Positions 1 through 7,956 of a DNA stretch of 64,000 bases are shown here, piece after piece. The stretch lies in contig OZ253455.1 of NCBI GenBank assembly GCA_965261195.1, positions 3,596,001 to 3,660,000 of the forward strand. The letters are read 5' to 3'. Within the stretch, counting starts at the first letter, position 1, and each line of letters starts with the position of its first letter. The position numbers were made by a program, and so were the translations under genes. A model generated the notes under the pieces. It made no database searches, had not been told where the DNA came from, and was given only the letters and a program-made list of their open reading frames with translations. The stretch is from Bin87 sp965261195. Its GTDB lineage: Bacteria > Chloroflexota > Dehalococcoidia > Lucifugimonadales > UBA3495.

Positions 1-155
1 AACAAGTTGAAGACGAACGGAAGCGAATAGATGCAATGCTTGAAGAGCACCGGGCCGAGCGGCAGGTTATGCTGAGCACTATGGCGGAAATCAGCAACAC
101 CCTCGCACGGCTGCTGGCGCGCCAGCAAAACGGACGGTCGTCACCGGAAAACTGA
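1..155 (+). CDS. C-terminal end of a hypothetical coiled-coil protein (partial)
   Basis: An open frame enters from the left edge (first whole codon at base 3) and ends at TGA 153-155, giving about 50 residues. They are strongly charged and heptad-like (ending MLSTMAEISNTLARLLARQQ plus a short polar tail), which suggests the end of a coiled-coil protein. The start and most of the protein lie outside the window, so no function can be given. It ends 41 bases before hemL. Confidence 0.55.
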   Translation, partial: QVEDERKRIDAMLEEHRAERQVMLSTMAEISNTLARLLARQQNGRSSPEN

Positions 156-196
156 TCATCACAACCGGAATCCGATTACCAGAGGTATCAAACGAT

Positions 197-1483
197 ATGC
201 AGCAATCCAGGTCCCAACAATTATTTGAGCAGGCGCAGCGGGTTATACCGGGCGGGGTGAACAGCCCGGTGCGTTCTTTCCGCGCGGTGGAAGGCACGCC
301 GCCGTTTATTGCACGCGGGCAGGGCGCGCGCGTCTGGGACGTGGACGGCAACGAGTACATTGACTTCCTGGGTTCCTGGGGGCCGCTGGCGCTGGGTCAT
401 GCTCACCCGGCGGTAGTGGAGGCGGTGCAGCGGGCGGCGGCGGATGGCACGTCGTTCGGCGCGCCGGTGGAACAGGAAGTGCAGCTGGCCGAGATCGTTT
501 GCCAGGCGTTTCCGTCCGTGGATATGTTGCGGTTGGTGAACTCGGGTACCGAAGCGTGTATGTCGGCGTTGCGGCTGGCGCGCGCGTTTACCGGGCGTTC
601 CAAGATTGTAAAATTCGCCGGCAATTACCACGGCCACGCCGATGGGTTGCTGGTGCAGGCCGGTTCGGGTGCGTTGACCCACGGCATTCCAACCAGCGCC
701 GGCGTGCCCGCGTCCTACGCCGCCGAGACATTGGTGGCTACGTATAATGACATTGCATCGGTGGAAACTCTGTTTGATGCCTGGCCGGATGACATCGCGG
801 CGGTCATAGTGGAGCCGGTGGCCGGCAACATGGGGGTGGTGCCGCCGGCCGATGGCTTTTTGGATAGTTTGCGCGCCATAACTGAGGTCTACGGCGCGCT
901 GCTGATTTTTGACGAGGTGATCACGGGCTTCCGGGTGGGCTATGGCGGAGCGCAGGCGCTCTTTGGAATCACGCCCGACATCACGACGATGGGCAAAATC
1001 ATCGGCGGCGGTTTGCCGGTGGGCGCATACGGCGGTCGGCGGGACGTGATGCAGATGGTGGCCCCGCTAGGGCCGATGTACCAGGCCGGTACGCTGTCGG
1101 GCAACCCCCTGGCGGTGGCGGCGGGTGTGGCGACGCTGACCGAGTTGCAGCGTCCGGGTGTGTACGAACAGCTGGAAGCGATGGCGGTGCGGTTCACCGA
1201 AGGCGTCGCCGCGGCCTTCGGTCGGGCAGAAGTGCCGTCGACAATCAACCGGGTAGCGTCCATGTTCACCGGGTTCTTCAACCCCGGCCCGGTTACGTCT
1301 CTCGCGCAGGTCGAGCAGTCGGATACGGAAATCTATGGCCGGTACTTCCACGCCTTGCTGGATCGTGGAGTGTACATCGCGCCCTCGCAATTCGAGGCGG
1401 GGTTTGTGTCCATTGCCCACACTGACGCCGATATTGACCGGGCGGTTGTGGCGGTGGGCGACGCGCTGGCGGCGGTGGGGTAG
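197..1483 (+). CDS. hemL: Glutamate-1-semialdehyde 2,1-aminomutase
   Basis: PLP enzyme that moves the amino group of glutamate-1-semialdehyde to give 5-aminolevulinate, the tetrapyrrole precursor, in the cytoplasm. At 428 residues it has the family length. Visible landmarks are NSGTEA at 115-120, the YHGHADG segment at 144-150, the PLP-pyridine aspartate in FDEV (D239), and the Schiff-base lysine K267 in TTMGKIIGGGLPVGAYGG. The start ATG 197 gives the usual short N-terminus before the RVIPGGVNSPVR segment. The next frame (recQ) begins 6 bases after its stop in the same reading frame. A second, more divergent GSA-aminomutase-like protein lies at 29173. Confidence 0.95.
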   Translation: MQQSRSQQLFEQAQRVIPGGVNSPVRSFRAVEGTPPFIARGQGARVWDVDGNEYIDFLGSWGPLALGHAHPAVVEAVQRAAADGTSFGAPVEQEVQLAEIVCQAFPSVDMLRLVNSGTEACMSALRLARAFTGRSKIVKFAGNYHGHADGLLVQAGSGALTHGIPTSAGVPASYAAETLVATYNDIASVETLFDAWPDDIAAVIVEPVAGNMGVVPPADGFLDSLRAITEVYGALLIFDEVITGFRVGYGGAQALFGITPDITTMGKIIGGGLPVGAYGGRRDVMQMVAPLGPMYQAGTLSGNPLAVAAGVATLTELQRPGVYEQLEAMAVRFTEGVAAAFGRAEVPSTINRVASMFTGFFNPGPVTSLAQVEQSDTEIYGRYFHALLDRGVYIAPSQFEAGFVSIAHTDADIDRAVVAVGDALAAVG

Positions 1484-1489
1484 TTAGCT

Positions 1490-3289
1490 TTGGGGACCGC
1501 CCTCACCCCAGCCATCTCCCATGAAGGGAGAGGGAGTCTGCACCGGCTGCTGAAGCAGCATTTTGGCTACGATGAGTTTCGGCCTCAGCAGGAGGCGATA
1601 ATCGGTAACGCCTTGGCCGGGCGGCATAGTCTGGTGATTATGCCGACGGGTGGGGGCAAGTCACTGTGCTACCAGTTGCCAGCCTTGGCGCGTGGGGGAC
1701 TGACACTGGTGGTGTCGCCGCTGATTGCGCTGATGAAAGACCAGGTGGACGGGTTGCGGGCCAACGGCGTTGCCGCCGAGTTTATCAACAGCAGCCTGAA
1801 TAATTACACCGCCGGACAGGTAGAGCGCCGGGCGCAAGAGGGCAAGATCAACCTGCTGTACGTGGCGCCGGAGCGGGTGAGTCAGCCCGGCTTCCAGCGG
1901 TTTATGAGCACCCTGGATTTGCGGCTGATCGCCATTGACGAAGCCCATTGCATCAGCGAATGGGGACATGATTTTCGTCCTGATTATCGCACCCTGTCGG
2001 AACTGCGAATGCGGTTTCCCGATACGCCGATGATGGCCCTCACGGCGACGGCTACCGAGCGGGTGCGGGATGATATTGTGGAGCAACTGCAGTTGGGAGA
2101 CTGCCAGCGGTTCGTGTCCAGCTTTGACCGGGCTAATCTGAATTATCTGGTGCGTCCCCGGCAAGCGGCCTGGGATTCGTTGCTGGGCTTGCTGGCAGAA
2201 CGGCAGGGGCAGTCGGCGATCATCTACTGCTTTTCACGCAAGGAAACTGAGGAAGTGGCCGATGGTTTGACAGCCAGCGGGCATCCGGCGTTGGCCTATC
2301 ACGCCGGGCTGGACGCCGAAACCCGTCGCCGCACCCAAGAGCGGTTTATCGACGGCGAGGTTCCCGTAGTTGCCGCCACCATCGCCTTTGGAATGGGCAT
2401 CGACAAGCCGGACGTCCGGTTGGTGGTTCATTACGCCCTGCCCAAATCGGTGGAGGGCTATTACCAGGAAACGGGCCGGGCCGGGCGCGACGGAGACCCC
2501 AGCGACTGCGTGCTGTTTTTCAGCGAGGGCGACCGAGCCAAGCAGGAGTATTTTATCCAGCGGATGACGGACGGCTACGCCCGGGCCGCTGCAGAACAAC
2601 AGTTGCAGCAGATGGTTGACTACGGGCGGCTCAACACCTGCCGGCGCCAGTATTTGCTGGGCTACTTTGGCGAGGCGATGGCCGGCGATTCCTGTGGCAG
2701 CTGCGACGTGTGCCTGGCGGAACGGCGGACGGTGGACGTTACGGAGGTAGCGCAGAAGTTACTGTCGGCAGTGATTCGCACCGGCGAACGGTTCGGAATC
2801 GCCTACGTCAATCTGGTGCTGCTGGGCAGCCGGGACCAGCGGATCACCGAGTCGGGACATGACCGGCTGAGTGTGTTCGGGATCGTTGACAATTATGACC
2901 GCAACGGACTGCGTAAAGTTGCTGACGGGTTGGTTGAAAAGGGTCTGCTGAGGCGGGAGGCGGGCCAGTATGCGATAATCGGCGTAACTGCGGCCGGGCG
3001 GGAGTGGCTGCGGAGCAGGGATAGTTTGACGCTGGAGCTGCGGGTGGAGGAGGCGACAGAGCGGAGCGGGCGGCGCAGTAAACCGCCGGCGTCGCACTCG
3101 GTTGCCCACGATACGGGTTTGTTTGAGGAATTGCGCGCGCTACGGCGGCGGTTGGCAGATGAGCAGGGCGTGCCGGCGTTTGTGGTGTTCAGCGATGCTA
3201 CGTTGCGGGAGTTGGCATCGGCAAGTCCAATCAGCGGCGCGGCAATGCTGCGGGTGTCGGGAGTTGGGCCGGCGAAGCTGGAACGCTAG
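1490..3289 (+). CDS. recQ: ATP-dependent DNA helicase RecQ, cut by an amber codon in the HRDC domain
   Basis: 3'-5' superfamily 2 helicase of recombination and replication-fork repair. Residues ~20-340 are the helicase core: Walker A MPTGGGKS (51-58), DEAH box (150-153), motif VI QETGRAGRDG. Next come the RecQ zinc-binding cysteines (C-GSCDVC) and winged helix, then an HRDC domain that stops at GVGPAKLER. TAG 3287-3289 falls where HRDC domains usually have a tyrosine, and the same frame continues with GDQFLAVIRKYAGG and a further ~195 codons (see 3308). The TTG 1490 start is weak: it has no clear Shine-Dalgarno and the next ~15 codons lie in a repeat; conserved sequence begins near LHRLLKQHFGYDEFRP. 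Confidence 0.85.
   Translation: MGTALTPAISHEGRGSLHRLLKQHFGYDEFRPQQEAIIGNALAGRHSLVIMPTGGGKSLCYQLPALARGGLTLVVSPLIALMKDQVDGLRANGVAAEFINSSLNNYTAGQVERRAQEGKINLLYVAPERVSQPGFQRFMSTLDLRLIAIDEAHCISEWGHDFRPDYRTLSELRMRFPDTPMMALTATATERVRDDIVEQLQLGDCQRFVSSFDRANLNYLVRPRQAAWDSLLGLLAERQGQSAIIYCFSRKETEEVADGLTASGHPALAYHAGLDAETRRRTQERFIDGEVPVVAATIAFGMGIDKPDVRLVVHYALPKSVEGYYQETGRAGRDGDPSDCVLFFSEGDRAKQEYFIQRMTDGYARAAAEQQLQQMVDYGRLNTCRRQYLLGYFGEAMAGDSCGSCDVCLAERRTVDVTEVAQKLLSAVIRTGERFGIAYVNLVLLGSRDQRITESGHDRLSVFGIVDNYDRNGLRKVADGLVEKGLLRREAGQYAIIGVTAAGREWLRSRDSLTLELRVEEATERSGRRSKPPASHSVAHDTGLFEELRALRRRLADEQGVPAFVVFSDATLRELASASPISGAAMLRVSGVGPAKLER
1500..1536. repeat. Hairpin-forming repeat at the recQ 5' end
   Basis: The stretch CCCTCACCCCAGCCATCTCCC is followed by ATGAA and GGGAGAGGG. 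TCTCCC (1515-1520) and GGGAGA (1526-1531) form a 6-bp stem with a 5-base loop. It looks like the common dispersed CTCTCCC/GGGAGAG intergenic repeat type of GC-rich genomes. It sits inside the predicted first codons of recQ, which makes the annotated start doubtful. Only one copy is in the window. Confidence 0.4.
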
Positions 3290-3307
3290 GGGGACCAGTT
3301 CCTGGCA

Positions 3308-3898
3308 GTGATTCGCAAGTATGCGGGCGGAATATCCTCAAACGGAGAGCAGGCTACACCCGACTTGCCGGGGAATGATGGTTCTACTTTTATTGAAACT
3401 GACCGGCTGGATAAGCTCCGCCGGGAACACCCAAGAGCGTATGAGCCGTGGACTGTGGAAGAAGAGCAGGAATTGGAACAGTTGCACAGCATTGGGTTGG
3501 ACGTTGCAGAAGTGGCATACCGTTTGGGCCGGCAGCCTGGAGCAATCCAGTCTCGCCTGAACCGGCTGGGCAAGGATCCTGATGGTGAACGGTTGGGTGT
3601 TACCCACGCATTGACGCAGCGATTGCTACAGCAGGGGTTGACCGTTGACGAGATTGCAAAGGAGCGGGGGTTGTCGTCGCAGACCGTGCTGGCCCATGTG
3701 GAGCGGATTGTAAGCGCTGGCGAAGCTGTTGACCTGGGGCCGATGTTGCCGTCGTCGGAGCGGACGGCAAGAATCAAGGCGGCTTTGCAAGCAGCAGGGG
3801 ATGACCGTCTGGCGCCGGTGAAGGAACTGCTGGGGGATGATTATAGTTACGAGGAGATCAGGCTGGTTCGTATCGCGGACGCGGGAGTAAAAAAATAG
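3308..3898 (+). CDS. C-terminal part of RecQ (HRDC end plus helix-turn-helix region), separated by the amber codon
   Basis: 196 residues in the same frame as recQ, with no stop other than TAG 3287 between them, so this is best read as the 3' part of one ~800-codon gene. The apparent GTG 3308 start is the Val codon of the HRDC end (AVIRKYAGG) and lacks a ribosome-binding site. Residues ~45-95 (PWTVEEEQELEQL...PGAIQSRLNRLG) resemble the Myb-like/HTH segment and ~100-190 (GLTVDEIAKERGLSSQTVLAHVERI) the HTH domain known at the C-terminus of many RecQ proteins. Whether it is made, by readthrough or reinitiation, cannot be told from sequence. A sequencing error or true pseudogenisation are the alternatives. 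Confidence 0.7.
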   Translation: MIRKYAGGISSNGEQATPDLPGNDGSTFIETDRLDKLRREHPRAYEPWTVEEEQELEQLHSIGLDVAEVAYRLGRQPGAIQSRLNRLGKDPDGERLGVTHALTQRLLQQGLTVDEIAKERGLSSQTVLAHVERIVSAGEAVDLGPMLPSSERTARIKAALQAAGDDRLAPVKELLGDDYSYEEIRLVRIADAGVKK

Positions 3899-3921
3899 GG
3901 GCGAATGATCATTCGCCCCTA
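3896..3921. repeat. Perfect 26-bp palindrome containing the stop of the recQ C-terminal frame
   Basis: TAGGGGCGAATGA is followed directly by its exact reverse complement. The palindrome begins at the stop codon TAG 3896-3898. It resembles the GGGGCGAAT-type dispersed palindromes common in Chloroflexota contigs, and may have been acquired at the 3' end of the gene or act as part of a transcript end. Confidence 0.7.
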
Positions 3922-3924
3922 CGG

Positions 3925-3944
3925 ATTCCGGCTTGTGCCGGAAT
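3925..3944. terminator. Hairpin between convergent recQ and sodN
   Basis: ATTCCGGC-TTGT-GCCGGAAT is a perfect 8-bp stem with a 4-base loop between two converging genes. There is no strong T-tract on either strand, so it could be a bidirectional factor-independent terminator or simply another dispersed palindrome next to the one at 3896-3921. Confidence 0.45.
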
Positions 3945-3960
3945 GACGGTTTGGGATGGT

Positions 3961-4431
3961 TTACGCGCCGTAGCGGGCGGCGGCGTTGGGGTCGCTATAC
4001 TCCACGTTCTTGGTACCCCAGAAGGAAGTGGCGATGTCGTCGCAGGCGGCGACCAGCGACTCGGCGTGGTCCATGCTGACGGTCTGCTTGCACTGGCCGG
4101 CCAGTTTCAGCGCGGAGTTGAACTTGGCGGCAATCTCAGCGGCGTCGACGCCGGGCCAGGCGTAGTCGGCCCAGAGGATGCGCAGTTCTTCCTTGCACTT
4201 CTCAGCGTGTTCTTCCTTGACGGTAACGTAGCGGGAGAAGGTGTTGGCGAAGGTTTGCCGCTCGCTGGCCGGAGAGCCGGGTTGGGGCGCTTCCAGGGCC
4301 TGCATCCGCAGCACCATTTTCTGGACGGTCTGCGCCGCAATCTTGGCAACGAGCGGATCGTAGATGCCGCAGGGGATGTCGCAGTGGGCATAGGCCGCGC
4401 GGGGCTTCAGGAAGGCAATCGGATTGAACAT
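3961..4431 (-). CDS. sodN: Nickel-containing superoxide dismutase
   Basis: Converts superoxide to hydrogen peroxide and oxygen. The 156-residue product carries the Ni-hook HCDIPCGIY at residues 16-24. In this family the mature enzyme begins at that histidine after a leader is cut off, and here the leader would be MFNPIAFLKPRAAYA. Cys17 and Cys21 are the expected thiolate ligands. Start ATG 4431 is chosen because CGAAAGGAG precedes it and because it gives the family's short leader; the longer frame back to 4551 is not supported. No gene for the usual leader peptidase SodX is visible nearby. It is a single-gene unit converging on recQ. Confidence 0.93.
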   Translation of the reverse strand: MFNPIAFLKPRAAYAHCDIPCGIYDPLVAKIAAQTVQKMVLRMQALEAPQPGSPASERQTFANTFSRYVTVKEEHAEKCKEELRILWADYAWPGVDAAEIAAKFNSALKLAGQCKQTVSMDHAESLVAACDDIATSFWGTKNVEYSDPNAAARYGA

Positions 4432-4504
4432 CGTTGGTAGTCTCCTTTCGGTGAGCGGTGGTGTGTGGCGAATTGCCATCGTATGCAGGATGTATGCGGC
4501 AAAA

Positions 4505-4533
4505 ATGCTAGCGCAATTGAGCGTCAGGCGCAA
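4505..4533 (-). promoter_or_regulatory. Possible sigma-70 promoter of sodN
   Basis: On the minus strand TTGCGC and TAGCAT are separated by 17 bases, about 75 bases upstream of the sodN start. The match is modest and rests on spacing and position only. Confidence 0.35.
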
Positions 4534-4685
4534 GTTTACTATTTTTTGCATTGACGGACAGGATAAACGGGATTTTCTGATTAGACTTCCTGGGTTCGGC
4601 TCGTTGCCGCCCTGTGCTATTGTGGCGCCACCAATTCAGTATTGTACCAACACCATAGTTATCACAAAGTGCGAGGAGGTGAGCG

Positions 4686-5705
4686 ATGAGGGCAGCCGTT
4701 TACAAGGGCGAACAGGTGTTGCAGGTTGAGGAGCTTCCCGACCCGACTCCTGGACCCAATCAGGTGGTGCTGCGAGTGAAGTATTCGGCGATTTGCGGCA
4801 CCGATGTCCATGCGTTCCTGTACGACCTGGCCCAACCGGGCGCGGTAATGGGGCACGAGTACACCGGAACCATCGTCGATGTGGGCGCCGACGTTACCCG
4901 CTGGAAAACCGGCGACCGTGTGGTCGGCGGCGGCGGGCATCCCCCGCCGGGCGCGGGCTCAGCAACGCGCACGAATCCGCGATTCAACTACCGGACGATG
5001 GGGTTCCAGCACAATAACCGTCCCCGTGGCTATGCCGAGTATGTGCTGCTGGACGAGTGGGAACCGACAGCGGTGCCCGACGATGTTACCGATGAGCAGG
5101 CGGCGTTGTGCGAACCCTGTGCGGTAACCGTCCACGCCGTGCGGCTGTCGGACATCAAACTGGGCGACGCGGCGGTTGTGCTGGGCGCCGGGCCCATTGG
5201 TCTGCTGTGTCTGCAGACGGCGCGGGCCGCCGGAGCAACCACGGTTATCGTGTCGGAGCCGGCGGCCGGTCGGGCCGAGGCAGCCCGATTGTTGGGCGCT
5301 GATGCCGTTTTCAGTCCCATTGACGATGACCTCGACGCCCGTGTCGTGGAGCTGACCGGAGGAATCGGGCCGCAGGTCGTGTTCGAGTGCGCCGCCGCCC
5401 CGTCCACCCTGGAGCAGGCATTGGATTTATCGGCCCGGGGCGGGCAGGTGGTGATGATCGCCATCGCTTGGGAACCCACGCCGGTGATGCCGTCGAACTG
5501 GATGGCGCGCGAGGTGCGGGTGCAGTCATCTTTCGGCACGGCTCCCGAGGACTGGCGCATCGCGCTGGAGTTGATGCGAAGCGGACAGGTGTCGGTCGAC
5601 CATATGCTGTCGGCCACCGACTTCGTCCCGCTGGAAGGTATCCAGGGCGCATTCGAGGCGCTATGCTATCCCACCAGAGAGCTGCAAATGGTAGTGGAGC
5701 TGTAG
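4686..5705 (+). CDS. Zinc-dependent medium-chain alcohol/polyol dehydrogenase
   Basis: NAD(P)-dependent alcohol dehydrogenase of the threonine-dehydrogenase/butanediol-dehydrogenase type, 339 residues. The N-terminal GroES-like domain has catalytic-zinc ligands C37 (CGTD) and H57-E58 (GHEY). The Rossmann domain shows GAGPIGLL followed by SEPAAGRAEAARLLGA. The four-cysteine structural-zinc loop of many relatives is absent; instead there is a Gly/Pro-rich loop around residues 78-105. It is preceded by GCGAGGAGG and ATG 4686. Substrate is not deducible. No cotranscribed partner is obvious, since a hairpin follows. Confidence 0.85.
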   Translation: MRAAVYKGEQVLQVEELPDPTPGPNQVVLRVKYSAICGTDVHAFLYDLAQPGAVMGHEYTGTIVDVGADVTRWKTGDRVVGGGGHPPPGAGSATRTNPRFNYRTMGFQHNNRPRGYAEYVLLDEWEPTAVPDDVTDEQAALCEPCAVTVHAVRLSDIKLGDAAVVLGAGPIGLLCLQTARAAGATTVIVSEPAAGRAEAARLLGADAVFSPIDDDLDARVVELTGGIGPQVVFECAAAPSTLEQALDLSARGGQVVMIAIAWEPTPVMPSNWMAREVRVQSSFGTAPEDWRIALELMRSGQVSVDHMLSATDFVPLEGIQGAFEALCYPTRELQMVVEL

Positions 5706-5706
5706 C

Positions 5707-5725
5707 AGCCGGCGGCCCGCCGGCT
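5707..5725. repeat. GC-rich hairpin after the alcohol dehydrogenase
   Basis: AGCCGGCGG-C-CCGCCGGCT is a 9-bp perfect stem with a single-base loop, starting just after the TAG stop and followed by more GCCGCCGGG sequence. It may act as a transcript end, but there is no T-run. Confidence 0.4.
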
Positions 5726-5856
5726 TCGCTTGCCGCCGGGTGGCGCCCAATCTATAATCATTGGCATCAGTTCTAGCCGGTGGGTTTTGCCGGCAGCGTT
5801 ATGACGACGAAGTGAATTTCTGGTTCCCGGTCGGTTGATCCGACGAGGAGGTCATT

Positions 5857-7551
5857 TTGGCTACTATTTCCCGCAGCCCCAGAGCCTTGCTGAAGCATCG
5901 CAGTCGGGATATTACCGAAGGCCCCGATCGGGCGCCGGCCCGCGCAATGCTGATGGCGATGGGCCTGACTCCGGACGACCTGGCAAAACCCTTCGTCGCG
6001 GTGGCTAATCTGGCCAGCGATGTTACGCCCTGCAACGTGCACCTGGATCGCTTTGCGACTGCCGTGAAGGATGGCATTCGTGCCGGCGATGGCACGCCTT
6101 TCCAGTTTGGCACCATCACCGTCAGCGATGGCATTTCCATGGGAACCGAGGGGATGAAGGCGTCGCTGGTGAGTCGGGAAGTCATCGCCGATTCAATCGA
6201 GACGGTAGCCTTTGGCGAGCGGATGGACGGACTGGTAACGGTTGCCGGTTGCGACAAGAATATGCCCGGCTGCATGATGGCCATTGCCCGCCTGAACATT
6301 CCAGCCGTTTTTGTCTACGGTGGCAGCATCCTGCCCGGCCAGTACAAGGGACAGGATGTGAACATTCAGGATGTGTTTGAAGCGGTGGGCGCTTACGCCG
6401 CCGGCCGCATAACCCGCGAAGAGTTGACCGAGCTGGAATGCCAGGCCTGTCCCGGTGAAGGTTCCTGCGCCGGACTGTTCACCGCCAATACGATGTCCAC
6501 TGCCATCGAAGTGATGGGGATGTCGCTGCCTGGCGACGCTTCGCTGACGGCGGTGGACCCGCGTAAGGTCGGCGAGGCGAAACTGGCCGGCGAAACCGTG
6601 ATGCGGTTGCTGGAAGAGGGGATACGCCCCCGCGATATTCTGACCCGGCAAGCCTTTGAGAACGCCATCACCGTAGTGGTCGCAATGGGCGGTTCGACCA
6701 ACGCCGTGCTGCATTTGATGGCGATTGCCCGCGAGGCTCAGGTCGCCCTGACGCTGGAGGACTTTGACCGCATCAGCCGCAATACTCCTTACATCGCCGA
6801 CATGAAGCCGGGCGGTCGCTACGTGATGGCCGACCTGAGCCGCTACGGCGGTGTGGCGCTCATCGGCAAGCGCCTGCTGGATGCTGGCCTGCTGCACGGC
6901 GACGCAATGACGGTGAACGGCAAGACGCTGGCGGAGAATATCAACGCAACGGCGATCACCGAAGACCAACCCGTCATCTACCACGTCGATCACCCGCGCA
7001 GTCCCACGGGCGGCTTGGCCATCCTGCGGGGCAACCTTGCTCCGGACGGCGCGGTTATCAAGGTGGCGGGGCATCAGGAGCGGGTTTACGAAGGGCCGGC
7101 CCGGGTGTTCGAGCAGGAAGAGCCGGCGTTCCAGGCCATCCAGCGCGGCGAAATCAAGCCCGGCGACATCGTGGTGATTCGCTATGAGGGTCCCAAAGGC
7201 GGGCCGGGTATGCGCGAAATGCTGGCCGTCACCGGCGCGCTCATCGGGCAGGGCCTGGGCGACAGCGTGGCGCTGGTCACCGATGGCAGGTTCTCCGGCG
7301 CATCTCACGGGCCGATGGTGGGCCACGTGGCGCCGGAGGCGATGGTGGGCGGGCCCATCGGCCTGGTGAACGAGGGCGACATCATCAAGCTGGACATACC
7401 GGGTCGCCGGATTGATGCCCAGATTAGCGAAGCAGAGTTTGCCGCCCGCCGCGCCGCTTGGCTGCCGATTGAGCCCAAATATACTACCGGTGTGCTGGCC
7501 AAGTACGCCAAGCTGGTCTCCTCGGCCTCCGAAGGCGCCGTAACGGGCTGA
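5857..7551 (+). CDS. ilvD: Dihydroxy-acid dehydratase
   Basis: Iron-sulfur enzyme that dehydrates 2,3-dihydroxy-isovalerate and its homologue to the 2-keto acids for valine, leucine and isoleucine. At 564 residues it is full length. Cluster cysteines appear in SDVTPCN, GCDKNMPGC and the GEGSCAGLFTANTM segment. The C-terminal domain has the usual TDGRFSGASHGPMVGHVAPEA motif. The start is TTG 5857, five bases after GAGGAGG. It stands alone here: no other ilv or leu gene is in the window. Confidence 0.95.
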   Translation: MATISRSPRALLKHRSRDITEGPDRAPARAMLMAMGLTPDDLAKPFVAVANLASDVTPCNVHLDRFATAVKDGIRAGDGTPFQFGTITVSDGISMGTEGMKASLVSREVIADSIETVAFGERMDGLVTVAGCDKNMPGCMMAIARLNIPAVFVYGGSILPGQYKGQDVNIQDVFEAVGAYAAGRITREELTELECQACPGEGSCAGLFTANTMSTAIEVMGMSLPGDASLTAVDPRKVGEAKLAGETVMRLLEEGIRPRDILTRQAFENAITVVVAMGGSTNAVLHLMAIAREAQVALTLEDFDRISRNTPYIADMKPGGRYVMADLSRYGGVALIGKRLLDAGLLHGDAMTVNGKTLAENINATAITEDQPVIYHVDHPRSPTGGLAILRGNLAPDGAVIKVAGHQERVYEGPARVFEQEEPAFQAIQRGEIKPGDIVVIRYEGPKGGPGMREMLAVTGALIGQGLGDSVALVTDGRFSGASHGPMVGHVAPEAMVGGPIGLVNEGDIIKLDIPGRRIDAQISEAEFAARRAAWLPIEPKYTTGVLAKYAKLVSSASEGAVTG

Positions 7552-7560
7552 CCGTGTAAA

Positions 7561-7956
7561 ATGATAGAACCGGGTCGCATCAGCATTCCAGTCAAAATTG
7601 CGGTAGCGGCCACGGTTATCCTACTGATAACCGCCGGAATAATGGTGGTATTCGGAAGCAGAGAATGGAAAGGACTGGAAACACTGATTACGGCGTCGAT
7701 GCTCGTGCCCTTATCGGCTCTGTTCTGGCCATTCTTTGAAACGGGAGGCTACATCGTGCTTTTTGGAATAGATTATGCCCGTCAGGCAATCTGGCGGCGA
7801 CGACAAAAAGAGCTCGCCAAAGCCGGTGAAGACATTGCCAAAGCCCGTGCAGAAGGCTATCGGCTTGGCTATGATGCGCGGATGGCAGAAGAGAATGGAA
7901 GCAACGACGGGAACGGGCTGAACCCACGTAGCGGAGACTCTGATGACAACCGCTGA
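7561..7956 (+). CDS. Small membrane protein with C-terminal coiled coil
   Basis: 131 residues with no recognised family. Two hydrophobic segments (~13-32 and ~42-70) are followed by a charged helix (ARQAIWRRRQKELAKAGEDIAKARAEG) and a polar, Asn/Gly/Asp-rich tail. It begins 9 bases after ilvD and overlaps the next gene by 14 bases, so it is probably translationally coupled to the enoyl-CoA hydratase-like gene. Confidence 0.6.
   Translation: MIEPGRISIPVKIAVAATVILLITAGIMVVFGSREWKGLETLITASMLVPLSALFWPFFETGGYIVLFGIDYARQAIWRRRQKELAKAGEDIAKARAEGYRLGYDARMAEENGSNDGNGLNPRSGDSDDNR

Noticed and set aside
3943..4440. A 165-codon plus-strand frame over sodN
   Set aside because: It is the antisense shadow of the clearly coding Ni-SOD gene.
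3961..4551. A longer sodN start at 4551
   Set aside because: The extra 40 residues have no conserved sequence, while ATG 4431 has a good ribosome-binding site and yields the short leader typical of Ni-SOD.
4424..4729. A plus-strand frame of ~100 codons between sodN and the alcohol dehydrogenase
   Set aside because: Its composition looks non-coding, there is no ribosome-binding site, and it overlaps both neighbours.
5706..5856. A T-box or attenuator leader before ilvD
   Set aside because: Only a GC hairpin is seen; there is no T-box motif, leader peptide with branched-chain codons, or terminator T-run.
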